From contig NZ_UXAU01000013.1 in the NCBI RefSeq assembly GCF_900609065.1, positions 1 through 64,000 of the forward strand: DNA of 64,000 bases, in the 5' to 3' direction. Every line of letters starts with the position of its first letter. The first letter of the stretch is position 1. The stretch comes from Arthrobacter ulcerisalmonis (GTDB lineage: Bacteria > Actinomycetota > Actinomycetes > Actinomycetales > Micrococcaceae). Positions 32,401 through 40,066 of the stretch are shown piece by piece. The translations under genes and the position numbers were made by a program. Below the pieces are notes generated by a model. It was not told the origin of the DNA. It saw only the letters and a program-made list of their open reading frames with translations, and searched no databases.

Positions 32401-34698
32401 CTACTTTCCGAAGCGGCGCAGCCTGAGCGAATTCGCCACCACCAGCACGGAACTGGCGGCCATGGCTGCGCCGGCAAGCATCGGGTTCAGCAGGCCCAGT
32501 GCCGCCACAGGGATGCCCACCGCGTTGTAGAAGAAGGCCCAAAATAGGTTGGTTTTGATGGTGCCGAGGGTCTTGCGGGAGAGCTGGATGGCCTGCACCA
32601 CCTGGGCGAGGTCGCTGCCCATCACGGTCAGGTCCGCGGCTTCGATGGCCACATCAGTCCCGGATCCCATCGCAATCCCCAGGTCGGCCTGGGCCAGCGC
32701 CGCAGCGTCATTGACGCCGTCGCCGGCCATGGCAACTGTTGCCCCGCCAGCCTGCAGTTCCTTGACGGCGGCCACTTTGCCCTCGGGGGTCACGCCAGCG
32801 AACACGTCCTCCGGGGCGATCCCGACGGCGGCAGCCACCCGGGCGGCGACGGCGGCGTTGTCGCCGGTCAATAGCATGGGCCGCAGGCCCAGTTCCCGCA
32901 GCGCGGCAATGGCGGACGCCGAGCCGTCCTTGACGGAGTCGCGCAGGCTGATAATGCCTGCAGCGGCACCGTCCACCGCGACCCAGATCGCCGTGGCACC
33001 GCCGGCTTCCGCTGCCGCCAGCTCGTCCTTCTGCGCTGCGGACAGCGGCACGCCCGCTTGCACCAGCCAGCCGGTCCGGCCGGCAGCCACGCGCCGGCCG
33101 GCAACGGTTCCCGTGACGCCGCCGCCGGGCTCGGAACGGAAGTCGACGACGTAGGGGAGGGCGCCGTCGTCGTCCGCGGCACCTTGCGCGATTCCGGCCG
33201 CGGCGATGGCCCGGGCCACAGGGTGTTCGGAGGCGACCTCAACGGCCGCTGCCAGCCGCAGCACCTCCGCTTCGGTGAAGCCGTCGAAAGCGCGGGTGGC
33301 GTCCACGGCAAGGCTCCCGGTGGTGACGGTTCCGGTTTTGTCGAGCAGGATGGTGTCCACCGTGCGGGTGTCTTCCAGGACCTGCGGGCCTTTGATCAGG
33401 ATTCCCAGTTGCGCCCCGCGGCCTGTTCCGGTGAGGAGGCCAACGGGGGTGGCCAGGCCCAATGCGCAGGGGCAGGCGATGACCAGGACGGCGACGGCGG
33501 CCGTGAACGCCGCGCGCAGGTCCGCCGGTGCAATCTCGGGCGCCGCAGCGAGGAGCCACAGTCCAAAGGTGGCCACGGCGATGACCAGCACCACGGGGAC
33601 GAACACGGCGCTGACGCGGTCCGCGAGCCGAGCGATGGGGGCCTTGCCGGTCTGTGCCTGCGATACGAGGCGCGCCATGTGCGCCAGCGTGGTCTCGGCG
33701 CCAACGCGGGTGGCCCGGACCAGGAGTCGGCCCGCGGTGTTGATGGTGGCGCCCGTGACGGTGCTGCCCGGGCCGACCTCAACCGGCACGGATTCGCCGG
33801 TCACCAGCGAGGTATCCACGGCTGACGCACCGTCAACCACCTCGCCGTCGGTGGCAATTTTCTCGCCGGGGCGGACCACCAGCACATCCCCTGCCTGCAG
33901 CTGATCTGCGGGGATACCCACTTCGGCGCCGGCGCGAAGCACGGTGGCGTCCTTGGCGCCGAGGTTCAGCAGGGCTTGGAGGGCGTCGCCGGCCTTCTGC
34001 TTGGCGTTCGCCTCGAGGTACCGGCCCAGTAGGAGGAAGGTGGTGACCACGGCGGCCACCTCAAAGTACAGTCCGCCCGCTGCCATGTCGGTCATGGACT
34101 CCATGCCCGGATGCGCCGTAAGGGCTGGATTGGCCACGAGTTGCCAGGCGGAAAAAAGGTACGCCGCGGTCACGCCGATGGAAACCAGGGTGTCCATGGT
34201 GGAGGCCAGGTGCCTGGCATTGACGGCGGCCGCGCGGTGGAAGGGCCATGCCGCCCACGTGACCACCGGCAGCGCCAGGACCGCCGCAACCCAGCCCCAG
34301 TTCGGGAACTGCAAGGCCGGAAGCATGGAGATGAGGAAGACGGGGAGGGTGAGGGCGGTCGCCAGGAGCAGGCGGGGCCGGAGCGTCGCCGCAGTTCCAC
34401 CGTGGGAGAGGTGATCGTGCGCGTCGTCGTGGTCGGGTTCTGGGTGGTGCCCGACGTCGGTCCGCACCGTGGCGGTATAGCCCGCCGAGGCGACTGATGC
34501 CAACAACTGCTGGTCCGTGATGTCCGGTGGCACGCTCACCTGGGCGGACTCCAGGGGAAGGTTGACGGCTGCACTCACGCCGGCCAGCCTGCCCAATTTC
34601 TTCTCGACCCGCATGACGCAGGAGGCGCAGGTCATGCCTTGGATATTCAGGTTTACCTCGCGATTTTGGGCGCGCGGCATCAGCTCATTCGGATTCAT
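32401..34698 (-). CDS. copA: Copper-translocating P1B-type ATPase
   Basis: A 765-residue P-type ATPase: heavy-metal domain with GMTCASC (Cys 24 and 27), a His/Asp-rich stretch (HHPEPDHDDAHDHLSH, 84-99), actuator TGES at 300-303, CPC at 409-411 in the sixth helix, the phosphorylated Asp in DKTGT (453-457) and the EHP motif at 491-493. CPC and its neighbours mark Cu(I) export. The His-rich linker is notable. Start codon follows AGGAGGGTGAG. Co-directional with the CopZ-like and csoR genes downstream of the CsoR operators. Confidence 0.95.
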   Translation of the reverse strand: MNPNELMPRAQNREVNLNIQGMTCASCVMRVEKKLGRLAGVSAAVNLPLESAQVSVPPDITDQQLLASVASAGYTATVRTDVGHHPEPDHDDAHDHLSHGGTAATLRPRLLLATALTLPVFLISMLPALQFPNWGWVAAVLALPVVTWAAWPFHRAAAVNARHLASTMDTLVSIGVTAAYLFSAWQLVANPALTAHPGMESMTDMAAGGLYFEVAAVVTTFLLLGRYLEANAKQKAGDALQALLNLGAKDATVLRAGAEVGIPADQLQAGDVLVVRPGEKIATDGEVVDGASAVDTSLVTGESVPVEVGPGSTVTGATINTAGRLLVRATRVGAETTLAHMARLVSQAQTGKAPIARLADRVSAVFVPVVLVIAVATFGLWLLAAAPEIAPADLRAAFTAAVAVLVIACPCALGLATPVGLLTGTGRGAQLGILIKGPQVLEDTRTVDTILLDKTGTVTTGSLAVDATRAFDGFTEAEVLRLAAAVEVASEHPVARAIAAAGIAQGAADDDGALPYVVDFRSEPGGGVTGTVAGRRVAAGRTGWLVQAGVPLSAAQKDELAAAEAGGATAIWVAVDGAAAGIISLRDSVKDGSASAIAALRELGLRPMLLTGDNAAVAARVAAAVGIAPEDVFAGVTPEGKVAAVKELQAGGATVAMAGDGVNDAAALAQADLGIAMGSGTDVAIEAADLTVMGSDLAQVVQAIQLSRKTLGTIKTNLFWAFFYNAVGIPVAALGLLNPMLAGAAMAASSVLVVANSLRLRRFGK

Positions 34699-34724
34699 CT
34701 CACCCTCCTGGGTGGTTGGTACTC

Positions 34725-34964
34725 TTACGCGTTGTTGGCGACGACCATATAGCCGGCCTCGGCGACAGCTTCACCAATGTCAGCGGGCGAGAGCGGCCCG
34801 GCGGAGGTGATGGTGACGGTGGAGGCGCCATCGGCATTGAGGTTCACGGCGACGCCTTCAACTCCTGCCAGGGACTCAAGTTCCTCGCTGACGGCGGAGA
34901 CGCAGTGGTTGCAGGTCATGCCGGACACGCTGACGGTGGTGATGACGGGGTTGGTGGTGCTCAT
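34725..34964 (-). CDS. copZ: CopZ-like copper chaperone
   Basis: A 79-residue HMA-domain protein with SGMTCNHCVSAVSEELESLA, the MxCxxC copper site, followed by the conserved GVEGVAVNLNADGAS core. It would deliver Cu(I) to CopA, encoded 26 nt downstream, and to CsoR. AAAGGAAC precedes the ATG. Almost certainly in one transcript with csoR and copA. Confidence 0.93.
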   Translation of the reverse strand: MSTTNPVITTVSVSGMTCNHCVSAVSEELESLAGVEGVAVNLNADGASTVTITSAGPLSPADIGEAVAEAGYMVVANNA

Positions 34965-35024
34965 GATCGGGTTCCTTTTCGTCAGGCCGGGGGCCGGTTG
35001 GTGGATGCGGGGGATGGGGTGGCG

Positions 35025-35360
35025 TCAGCGCAGGAGCCGGCCGATGGCGTCCGTGGCTTCCTTGACCTTGCTGTCAATGGCCGCCGAGCGGAGGGTGGGG
35101 TCTGGTTCTGCGGCGGCACCCACGACGCAGTGGCCGATGTGTTCCTCCACCAGGCCCAGGCTGACGGCGTGCAGGGCCTTGGTGACTGCGGCTACCTGGG
35201 TGAGGATGTCGATGCAGTACTTGTCTTCATCCACCATGCGGGCAATGCCCCGAACCTGGCCCTCGATGCGCTTGAGGCGCTTCAGGTAGGCGTCTTTGTT
35301 ATCGGAGTAGCCATGTTTTGCCTCGGCCTGCTCCAGTGGGGTTGCGTCGATCTGCTCCAT
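35025..35360 (-). CDS. csoR: CsoR family copper-sensing repressor
   Basis: A 111-residue protein: YLKRLKRIEGQVRGIARMVD, KYCIDILTQVAAVTKALHAV and LVEEHIGHCVV contain the Cys-His-Cys Cu(I) ligands of CsoR. The four-helix fold releases DNA when copper binds. Two matching operators are present 12-50 nt upstream of the start, so it likely represses its own copper operon. Confidence 0.93.
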   Translation of the reverse strand: MEQIDATPLEQAEAKHGYSDNKDAYLKRLKRIEGQVRGIARMVDEDKYCIDILTQVAAVTKALHAVSLGLVEEHIGHCVVGAAAEPDPTLRSAAIDSKVKEATDAIGRLLR

Positions 35361-35371
35361 GCTCCCAAGCT

Positions 35372-35388
35372 ATACCCCCTTGGGGTAT
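35372..35388. promoter_or_regulatory. CsoR operator 1
   Basis: ATACCCC-CTT-GGGGTAT, a perfect 7-bp palindrome with 3-nt centre, matches the G-tract/C-tract operators bound by CsoR proteins. It lies in the csoR promoter. Confidence 0.85.
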
Positions 35389-35396
35389 CCGTCAAG

Positions 35397-35411
35397 TACC
35401 CCCTGGGGGTA
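35397..35411. promoter_or_regulatory. CsoR operator 2
   Basis: TACCCC-CTG-GGGGTA, a second palindrome of the same type, centred 24 bp from the first, which suggests two repressor tetramers on one face of the promoter. Confidence 0.8.
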
Positions 35412-35439
35412 TCTTTGGGTGGAAAGTGGACACAAAAAA

Positions 35440-35478
35440 GCTCCAGAGTGCGTTATTGGGGGATACGCACTCTGGAGC
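35440..35478 (-). terminator. Strong terminator-shaped hairpin facing csoR
   Basis: A perfect 14-bp stem (GCTCCAGAGTGCGT with 35465-35478), 11-nt loop, and six T residues after it on the minus strand (complement of 35434-35439). It is a textbook intrinsic terminator on the minus strand, but no gene is visible upstream of it there. It may end an unannotated short RNA, or insulate the csoR promoter. Confidence 0.75.
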
Positions 35479-35629
35479 AGCTTTTGGAAAGGTCTACAGC
35501 CGGTTGACCTTGCGATATTCAGCCTACGTGGTGACACAGCGCATCACCAGCATCTCGAATTACTACTTTCGCTTTATTTTCTAGGGCTCGGAAAACTGGC
35601 CATTGCGGTGGCCCGGAGGCGGTGGTTGC

Positions 35630-36736
35630 ATGGGAGGTATGGCGACTCCAGAGAGTTATCTATTGGCAGTAGGCACCAAAAAAGGCCTGTGGCTGGCTAC
35701 CAGCGCCGACCGCAACGAGTGGACCTGGACCGGCCCGCACTTCTTCATGACGGAGATTCCCAGCATCGGAATCGATACCCGCGCCGGCCGGACCAGGATC
35801 CTGGTGGGCATCCGGAGCGAGCATTGGGGTGCCACCGTGGCGCACTCGGATGACCTGGGGCGGACCTGGTCCGAACCCGAGGCGGGTGCCATCACCTTCC
35901 CGGGGGACACCGGCGTCGCGCTTGAACGAATCTGGCAGATCTACCCGGACGCAGAGCACCGGCCGGGGGTGGTGTGGGCGGGTGCCGAACCCATCTCGGT
36001 CTGGAAATCGACGGACGGCGGCGAGCATTTCGAGCTGAACCGTGGCCTCTGGGACCATCCGCACCGCAGCGAGTGGGGCGAGGGTTACGGCGGTGGCGCA
36101 GCGCATTCGATTGTGGCCCAACGCCACGATGACACCGTGCACATCGCCATGAGTACGGGCGGCGTCTATCGCTCGCCCGACGGCGGGACCTCTTGGGAAC
36201 CGCGAAACTCAGGCATTTCCGCGTACTTCATGCCGGATCCGAACCCCGAATTTGGCCAGTGCGTGCACAAAATAGCCGGGGACGCCGCCGTCGACGGCCG
36301 CCTCTACGCGCAAAACCACCACGGCGTGTACCGTACGGACGACAACGGCGAGAACTGGATCTCCATTGCCGATGGCCTGCCCGCGGACTTTGGCTTCGTC
36401 ATGCTCACGCACCAGCAACGCGGCGGCACAGCCTGGGTGATCCCGTTGAAGGCCGACGGCGAACGCATCCCGCCGGACGCTGAACTCGCCGTGCACAGGA
36501 CGGACGATGCTGGCGGCACCTGGCAGAAGTTACGCACCGGATTGCCGGACGGTGAGTTCAACAGCATCCTGCGCGACGCCGCCAGTGTGGACGCCGCAGA
36601 GCCCGCCGGCGTGTATTTTGGCACGCGCGGCGGGGCGGTCTACGCCAGTGCCGACGAGGGGGAGACGTTTACCGAGGTGGCGGCGCATCTTCCCGATGTC
36701 TTGTGTGTCAGGGCTGCAGTGGTGGCGGGTGGCTGA
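35630..36736 (+). CDS. BNR/Asp-box beta-propeller protein, sialidase-like fold
   Basis: A 368-residue soluble protein with six Asp-box motifs: SDDLGRTW (73-80), STDGGEHF (127-134), SPDGGTSW (182-189), TDDNGENW (236-243), TDDAGGTW (291-298) and SADEGETF (340-347). The spacing of about 50 residues gives six or seven propeller blades, as in sialidases and VPS10 domains. No signal peptide and no clear sialidase Arg triad or FRIP start, so enzyme activity is uncertain. ATG 35630 is supported by GGAGG at 35615-35619. Its end overlaps the next gene by 8 nt. Confidence 0.8.
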   Translation: MGGMATPESYLLAVGTKKGLWLATSADRNEWTWTGPHFFMTEIPSIGIDTRAGRTRILVGIRSEHWGATVAHSDDLGRTWSEPEAGAITFPGDTGVALERIWQIYPDAEHRPGVVWAGAEPISVWKSTDGGEHFELNRGLWDHPHRSEWGEGYGGGAAHSIVAQRHDDTVHIAMSTGGVYRSPDGGTSWEPRNSGISAYFMPDPNPEFGQCVHKIAGDAAVDGRLYAQNHHGVYRTDDNGENWISIADGLPADFGFVMLTHQQRGGTAWVIPLKADGERIPPDAELAVHRTDDAGGTWQKLRTGLPDGEFNSILRDAASVDAAEPAGVYFGTRGGAVYASADEGETFTEVAAHLPDVLCVRAAVVAGG

Positions 36737-37016
36737 GATTTCGGTGGTGCTGCCGAGCGTCCTGCAGCCCCTGGCCGGCGGGCAGTCGGTGCTGACTGCG
36801 CCCACAGTGGGGGCCATGACGGTGGCCGAGCTCCTTGATGCGATAACGGCCGACTTCGCCATTCTGGGTCGGCGAATTCGCGATGAAACGGGTGCGTTGC
36901 GCCGTTTTGTCAACGTGTACGTGGATGGCGACGAGGTGCGCCAGCTGAACGGACTGGCCACCCAAGTCCGGCCTGGCCAGGAGATCCTGGTGATCCAGTC
37001 CGTGGCGGGTGGGTAG
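36729..37016 (+). CDS. MoaD/ThiS ubiquitin-like protein
   Basis: A 95-residue beta-grasp protein with VAELLDAITADFAILGRRI, RRFVNVYVDGDEVRQLNGLA and the ending QEILVIQSVAGG. The C-terminal Gly-Gly is the activation site that ThiF/MoeB-type E1 enzymes adenylate. The GTG start lies inside the propeller gene's end, giving an 8-nt overlap and likely translational coupling. No E1, sulfurtransferase or molybdopterin gene is adjacent, so it may be a sulfur carrier or modifier linked to the propeller. Confidence 0.85.
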   Translation: MAEISVVLPSVLQPLAGGQSVLTAPTVGAMTVAELLDAITADFAILGRRIRDETGALRRFVNVYVDGDEVRQLNGLATQVRPGQEILVIQSVAGG

Positions 37017-37036
37017 CCGCTCTTGGCCGGTGCCGT

Positions 37037-37064
37037 GCGGGCAGTCCTTACTGACTGCGCCCGC
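37037..37064. terminator. Hairpin after the MoaD-like gene
   Basis: GCGGGC and AGTC (37037-37046) pair with GACT and GCCCGC (37053-37064) with a 2-nt bulge. It lies between convergent genes; no T-run. Confidence 0.45.
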
Positions 37065-37086
37065 ATGGCGGCGAACTCTTGAACGC

Positions 37087-37323
37087 TTAGGCGATCCGCC
37101 AGACCGTACATTCGTCGGTGTTGACGATGCGCCTTGCCCCCGTGAATCGATCAAGAATCCAGAGGACGCCGATTCCGGGGGCTGTTTCCTGGACCCGGCC
37201 GCGGCGGATGACCACGTCGTCGTAGGAGGGGCCGACGGACATCCGGGCTTCGATTTCGTCGCCGCGGTGGAGTTGGTCCAGGGCATGGACTCGGGTTACT
37301 TTCGTCTTCTCTTTCGTCAACAT
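37087..37323 (-). CDS. Small protein of unknown function
   Basis: A 78-residue protein, mixed charged and hydrophobic, beta-rich in appearance (DDVVIRRGRVQETAPGIGVL). I do not recognise a family. A strong Shine-Dalgarno (AGGAGG, spacing 5) supports translation. It is convergent with the MoaD-like gene and shows no signal or membrane segment. Confidence 0.65.
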   Translation of the reverse strand: MLTKEKTKVTRVHALDQLHRGDEIEARMSVGPSYDDVVIRRGRVQETAPGIGVLWILDRFTGARRIVNTDECTVWRIA

Positions 37324-37451
37324 GGGGCCTCCTGGCGCTGGTGCGGGCTCTTGCCCGTGAATCCAGTGTGCGGTGGCAATGTTGCGTCCCGGTTTCGCGC
37401 CGGTAAGAAGGTGGTTAGCTCTGCGCGCCGGCCCGGTTTCGCCCCTGCCCT

Positions 37452-37517
37452 CCCAACTGGGTAGCGCTAAGTGCAGTTTTGACCCCTCAAAAGTGCAGTT
37501 AGCGCTACCTACTTGGG
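37452..37517. repeat. 66-bp palindromic element, copy 1 (GGTAGCGCTA family)
   Basis: Arms CCCAACTGGGTAGCGCTAA (37452-37470) and 37499-37517 match at 17 of 19 positions, enclosing a 28-nt core with GTTTTGA. It abuts the 3' end of the aminotransferase gene and may act as its terminator. The second copy lies downstream of pcaC and has the same length. Confidence 0.85.
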
Positions 37518-37518
37518 A

Positions 37519-38745
37519 TCAGGCTGCGCCGCGACTCCGGTAGCCCGCCAGGAAGGACGAGATCCGGCCCACCGCTTCCTCAATATCGAGCACAGACGGC
37601 AAGATGACGAACCGAAAATGATCAGGAGCCGGCCAGTTAAACGCTGTCCCGTGGGAGACCAGGAGCTTCTGGTCCCGGAGCAGGTCAAGGACGAACTGCT
37701 CGTCGCTGTCAATCGGGTACAGTTCCGGGTCGAGGCGGGGGAAGAGATACATGGCGCCAGCCGCCGGCACGCAGGTGACGCCCGGGATGGCAGTCAGCAG
37801 CTTGTGGGCCAGGTCCCGTTGCTCCCGAAGCCTGCCACCGGGTTGCACCAACGCTTCGATACTCTGATACCCGCCCAGGCATGTCTGGATCGCGTGCTGT
37901 GCCGGCACGTTCGGACATAGCCGGAGGGACGCCAGCAATTCCAGTCCCTCCCGGTAGCTCGCGGTCGCGGCCAGCGGACCCGTAATAGCCACCCAGCCGG
38001 CGCGGTAGCCAGGCATCCGGTAGGCCTTCGACAACCCGCTGAAGGTCAGGCAACACACATCCTCGGCGATAGCTGCCATATGGAGGTGCTGCGCTTTTTC
38101 GTACAGCACTTTTTCGTAAATCTCGTCGGAGAACAGCACCAGGTTGTGCTTCCGGGCCAGGTCGGCGAACTGCTCCAGCACATGCCGCGGGTAGACGGCG
38201 CCAGTGGGGTTGTTGGGGTTGATGATCACAATCCCCTTGGTCCGGTGAGTGATCTTTGCTTCGACGTCCGCCAGGTCCGGCCACCAGTTCTCGGCCTCGT
38301 CGCAGAGGTAGTGCACGGGTTTTCCGCCCGTCAGCGTGACCGCGGCAGTCCATAGCGGGTAATCCGGGGCGGGAACGAGGATTTCGTCGCCGTTCTCCAT
38401 GAACGCCTGCAGGCACATGGAAATCAGCTCACTGACGCCGTTGCCAATGAAGATGTCCTCGACGCCGATCTGCATGAGCCCACGGGTCTGGTAATACTGC
38501 GAAATGGCTGTCCGTGCGGAGAAAATACCCTTGGAATCGCTGTAACCCTGTGCGCCACGAAGATGATGGATCATGTCCACCACCACCGACTCCGGCGCCT
38601 CCATGCCAAACGGTGCGGTGTCGCCCAGGTTCATCTTGAGGATCCGATGCCCCTCCGCCTCCATGCTTTTCGCGGCTTGGAGGATGGGACCGCGCAGTTC
38701 GTAGCGGACGTTCTGGAGTTTGCTTGAATGTTGCATGGCGCGCAT
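37519..38745 (-). CDS. AlaT-like pyridoxal-phosphate aminotransferase
   Basis: A 408-residue class I/II aminotransferase. NPNNPTGAVYPRHVLEQFAD, VLFSDEIYEKVLYEKAQHL and TFSGLSKAYRMPGYRAGW are diagnostic; the Lys in SGLSKAYRMPG binds PLP. It is close to alanine aminotransferases such as AlaT. ATG 38745 gives eight N-terminal residues before the first conserved block; ATG 38736 is an alternative. Divergent from ligC across 166 bp. Confidence 0.88.
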   Translation of the reverse strand: MRAMQHSSKLQNVRYELRGPILQAAKSMEAEGHRILKMNLGDTAPFGMEAPESVVVDMIHHLRGAQGYSDSKGIFSARTAISQYYQTRGLMQIGVEDIFIGNGVSELISMCLQAFMENGDEILVPAPDYPLWTAAVTLTGGKPVHYLCDEAENWWPDLADVEAKITHRTKGIVIINPNNPTGAVYPRHVLEQFADLARKHNLVLFSDEIYEKVLYEKAQHLHMAAIAEDVCCLTFSGLSKAYRMPGYRAGWVAITGPLAATASYREGLELLASLRLCPNVPAQHAIQTCLGGYQSIEALVQPGGRLREQRDLAHKLLTAIPGVTCVPAAGAMYLFPRLDPELYPIDSDEQFVLDLLRDQKLLVSHGTAFNWPAPDHFRFVILPSVLDIEEAVGRISSFLAGYRSRGAA

Positions 38746-38898
38746 GGTTGATCTTTTCACAGCCGCCGGGGTTGGTGCGTGCGTGACGATCCAGGGACCA
38801 CGGCTACCAGCGCATCCGGCTGCCTGCCCACCTGAAGGGGGTCCCGCCGTCATCCGCCCAAAAGGAACGCCGGGGTACCGTCCGGCCTGCGCGGGCGA

Positions 38899-38904
38899 CA
38901 GAAT
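38899..38904 (+). promoter_or_regulatory. -10-like hexamer CAGAAT for ligC, probably leaderless
   Basis: CAGAAT ends 7 nt before the ATG at 38912. It favours that start over an in-frame ATG at 38903, which would fall inside the promoter. Confidence 0.4.
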
Positions 38905-38911
38905 GGGGACC

Positions 38912-39991
38912 ATGGACCTTCCCGTGATGCCGCCCGTCAAACCGATGCTGGCCAAAGCCGTCAGTGGCATACCTGCCGGTGACCTTAGCTACGAACCGAA
39001 ATGGGACGGCTTCCGGTCCATCATTTTCCGCGACGGGGATGACGTTGAGATCGGCAGCAGGAACGAAAAGCCGCTCACCCGGTACTTTCCCGAACTCGTG
39101 GCGGCGTTGAAGGTGAACCTCCCGCCGCGCTGTGTGGTGGACGGCGAGATCATCCTCATTGGCGCCAGCGGCGATCGGCTGGACTTCGACGCCCTGCAGC
39201 AGCGCATTCACCCCGCCGCAAGCAGGGTGAAGCTGCTGGCCGGTGAGACGCCGGCGTCTTTCGTGGCCTTCGACCTGCTGGCGCTCGGCGACGAGGACTT
39301 CACCGGCAAGCCGTTCGCCGAGCGACGGCTCGCCCTTGAGGGTGCGCTCGCCGAGGCCAACGCACCGATCCACGTCACGGCTGCCACCGCCAGCCCGGAG
39401 ACGGCCGGGCAGTGGTTCCAGCAGTTCGAGGGTGCGGGGCTGGACGGAATTATCGCCAGGCCGCGCACCGGCACGTACCAGCCGGACAAACGAAGCATGT
39501 TCAAGGTCAAGCACGAACGCACCGCCGACTGCGTGGTGGCAGGCTACCGGGTGCACAAGTCGGGCCCGGACACCATCGGATCGCTGCTCTTGGGGCTCTA
39601 TAACGACGACGGTGGCCTGGCGAGTGTCGGGGTCATCGGAGCATTCTCGATGGCACGCCGGCAGGAACTGTTCCAGGAACTGCAGCCACTGGTGACCGAC
39701 TTTGAGGAGCACCCGTGGGCGTGGGCCAAGCAGGAGGCCGGTGAACGGACGCCTCGAAAGGCCGAAGGGAGCCGGTGGAGCGGCGGGAAGGACCTTTCCT
39801 TCGTCCCGCTCCGGCCAGAGCTGGTGGTGGAGGTGCGGTATGACCACATGGAAGGTGACCGCTTCCGGCACACGGCGCAGTTTTCCCGGTGGCGCCCAGA
39901 CCGTGACCCAGAATCCTGCACGTACGCCCAACTTGAGGAGCCCGTCAGCTTCGACCTGGCCACCGTGTTGGCGGCCGGGCTGCCAAACTAG
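38912..39991 (+). CDS. ligC: ATP-dependent DNA ligase, LigC type
   Basis: A 359-residue ligase: adenylated Lys30 in EPKWDGFRSI, PRCVVDGEIILIG, GLDGIIARPRTGTY and KVKHERTADCVVAGYR in nucleotidyltransferase order, then an OB domain ending FSRWRPDRDPESCTY. Length and motifs match mycobacterial LigC (about 358 residues), which joins nicks in non-essential repair. No Ku or LigD polymerase domain is nearby. Its stop lies inside a palindrome shared with the convergent transporter gene. Confidence 0.9.
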   Translation: MDLPVMPPVKPMLAKAVSGIPAGDLSYEPKWDGFRSIIFRDGDDVEIGSRNEKPLTRYFPELVAALKVNLPPRCVVDGEIILIGASGDRLDFDALQQRIHPAASRVKLLAGETPASFVAFDLLALGDEDFTGKPFAERRLALEGALAEANAPIHVTAATASPETAGQWFQQFEGAGLDGIIARPRTGTYQPDKRSMFKVKHERTADCVVAGYRVHKSGPDTIGSLLLGLYNDDGGLASVGVIGAFSMARRQELFQELQPLVTDFEEHPWAWAKQEAGERTPRKAEGSRWSGGKDLSFVPLRPELVVEVRYDHMEGDRFRHTAQFSRWRPDRDPESCTYAQLEEPVSFDLATVLAAGLPN

Positions 39992-40060
39992 CCCAGTTTT
40001 GACCCGGAAAAGCCCGCCATCTCCAGGGGATGGCGGGCTTTCGGGGCTCAAAACTGGGCT
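39990..40060. terminator. 71-bp palindrome, bidirectional terminator between ligC and transporter
   Basis: Left arm 39990-40021 (from AGCCCAGTTTTGA) and right arm 40029-40060 pair almost perfectly, giving a 32-bp stem. The ligC stop codon is within the left arm. Contains AAGCCCGCCATC/GATGGCGGGCTT, a standard terminator core. Confidence 0.75.
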
Positions 40061-40066
40061 GGAGTG

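Noticed and set aside
35630-36736. Calling the propeller protein a secreted sialidase
   Set aside because: No signal peptide, and I could not locate the catalytic Arg triad or the FRIP motif; only the Asp-box fold is supported.
38804-40051. 415-codon minus-strand open frame opposite ligC
   Set aside because: Antisense shadow; ligC on the plus strand has ligase motifs in order, including KWDG.
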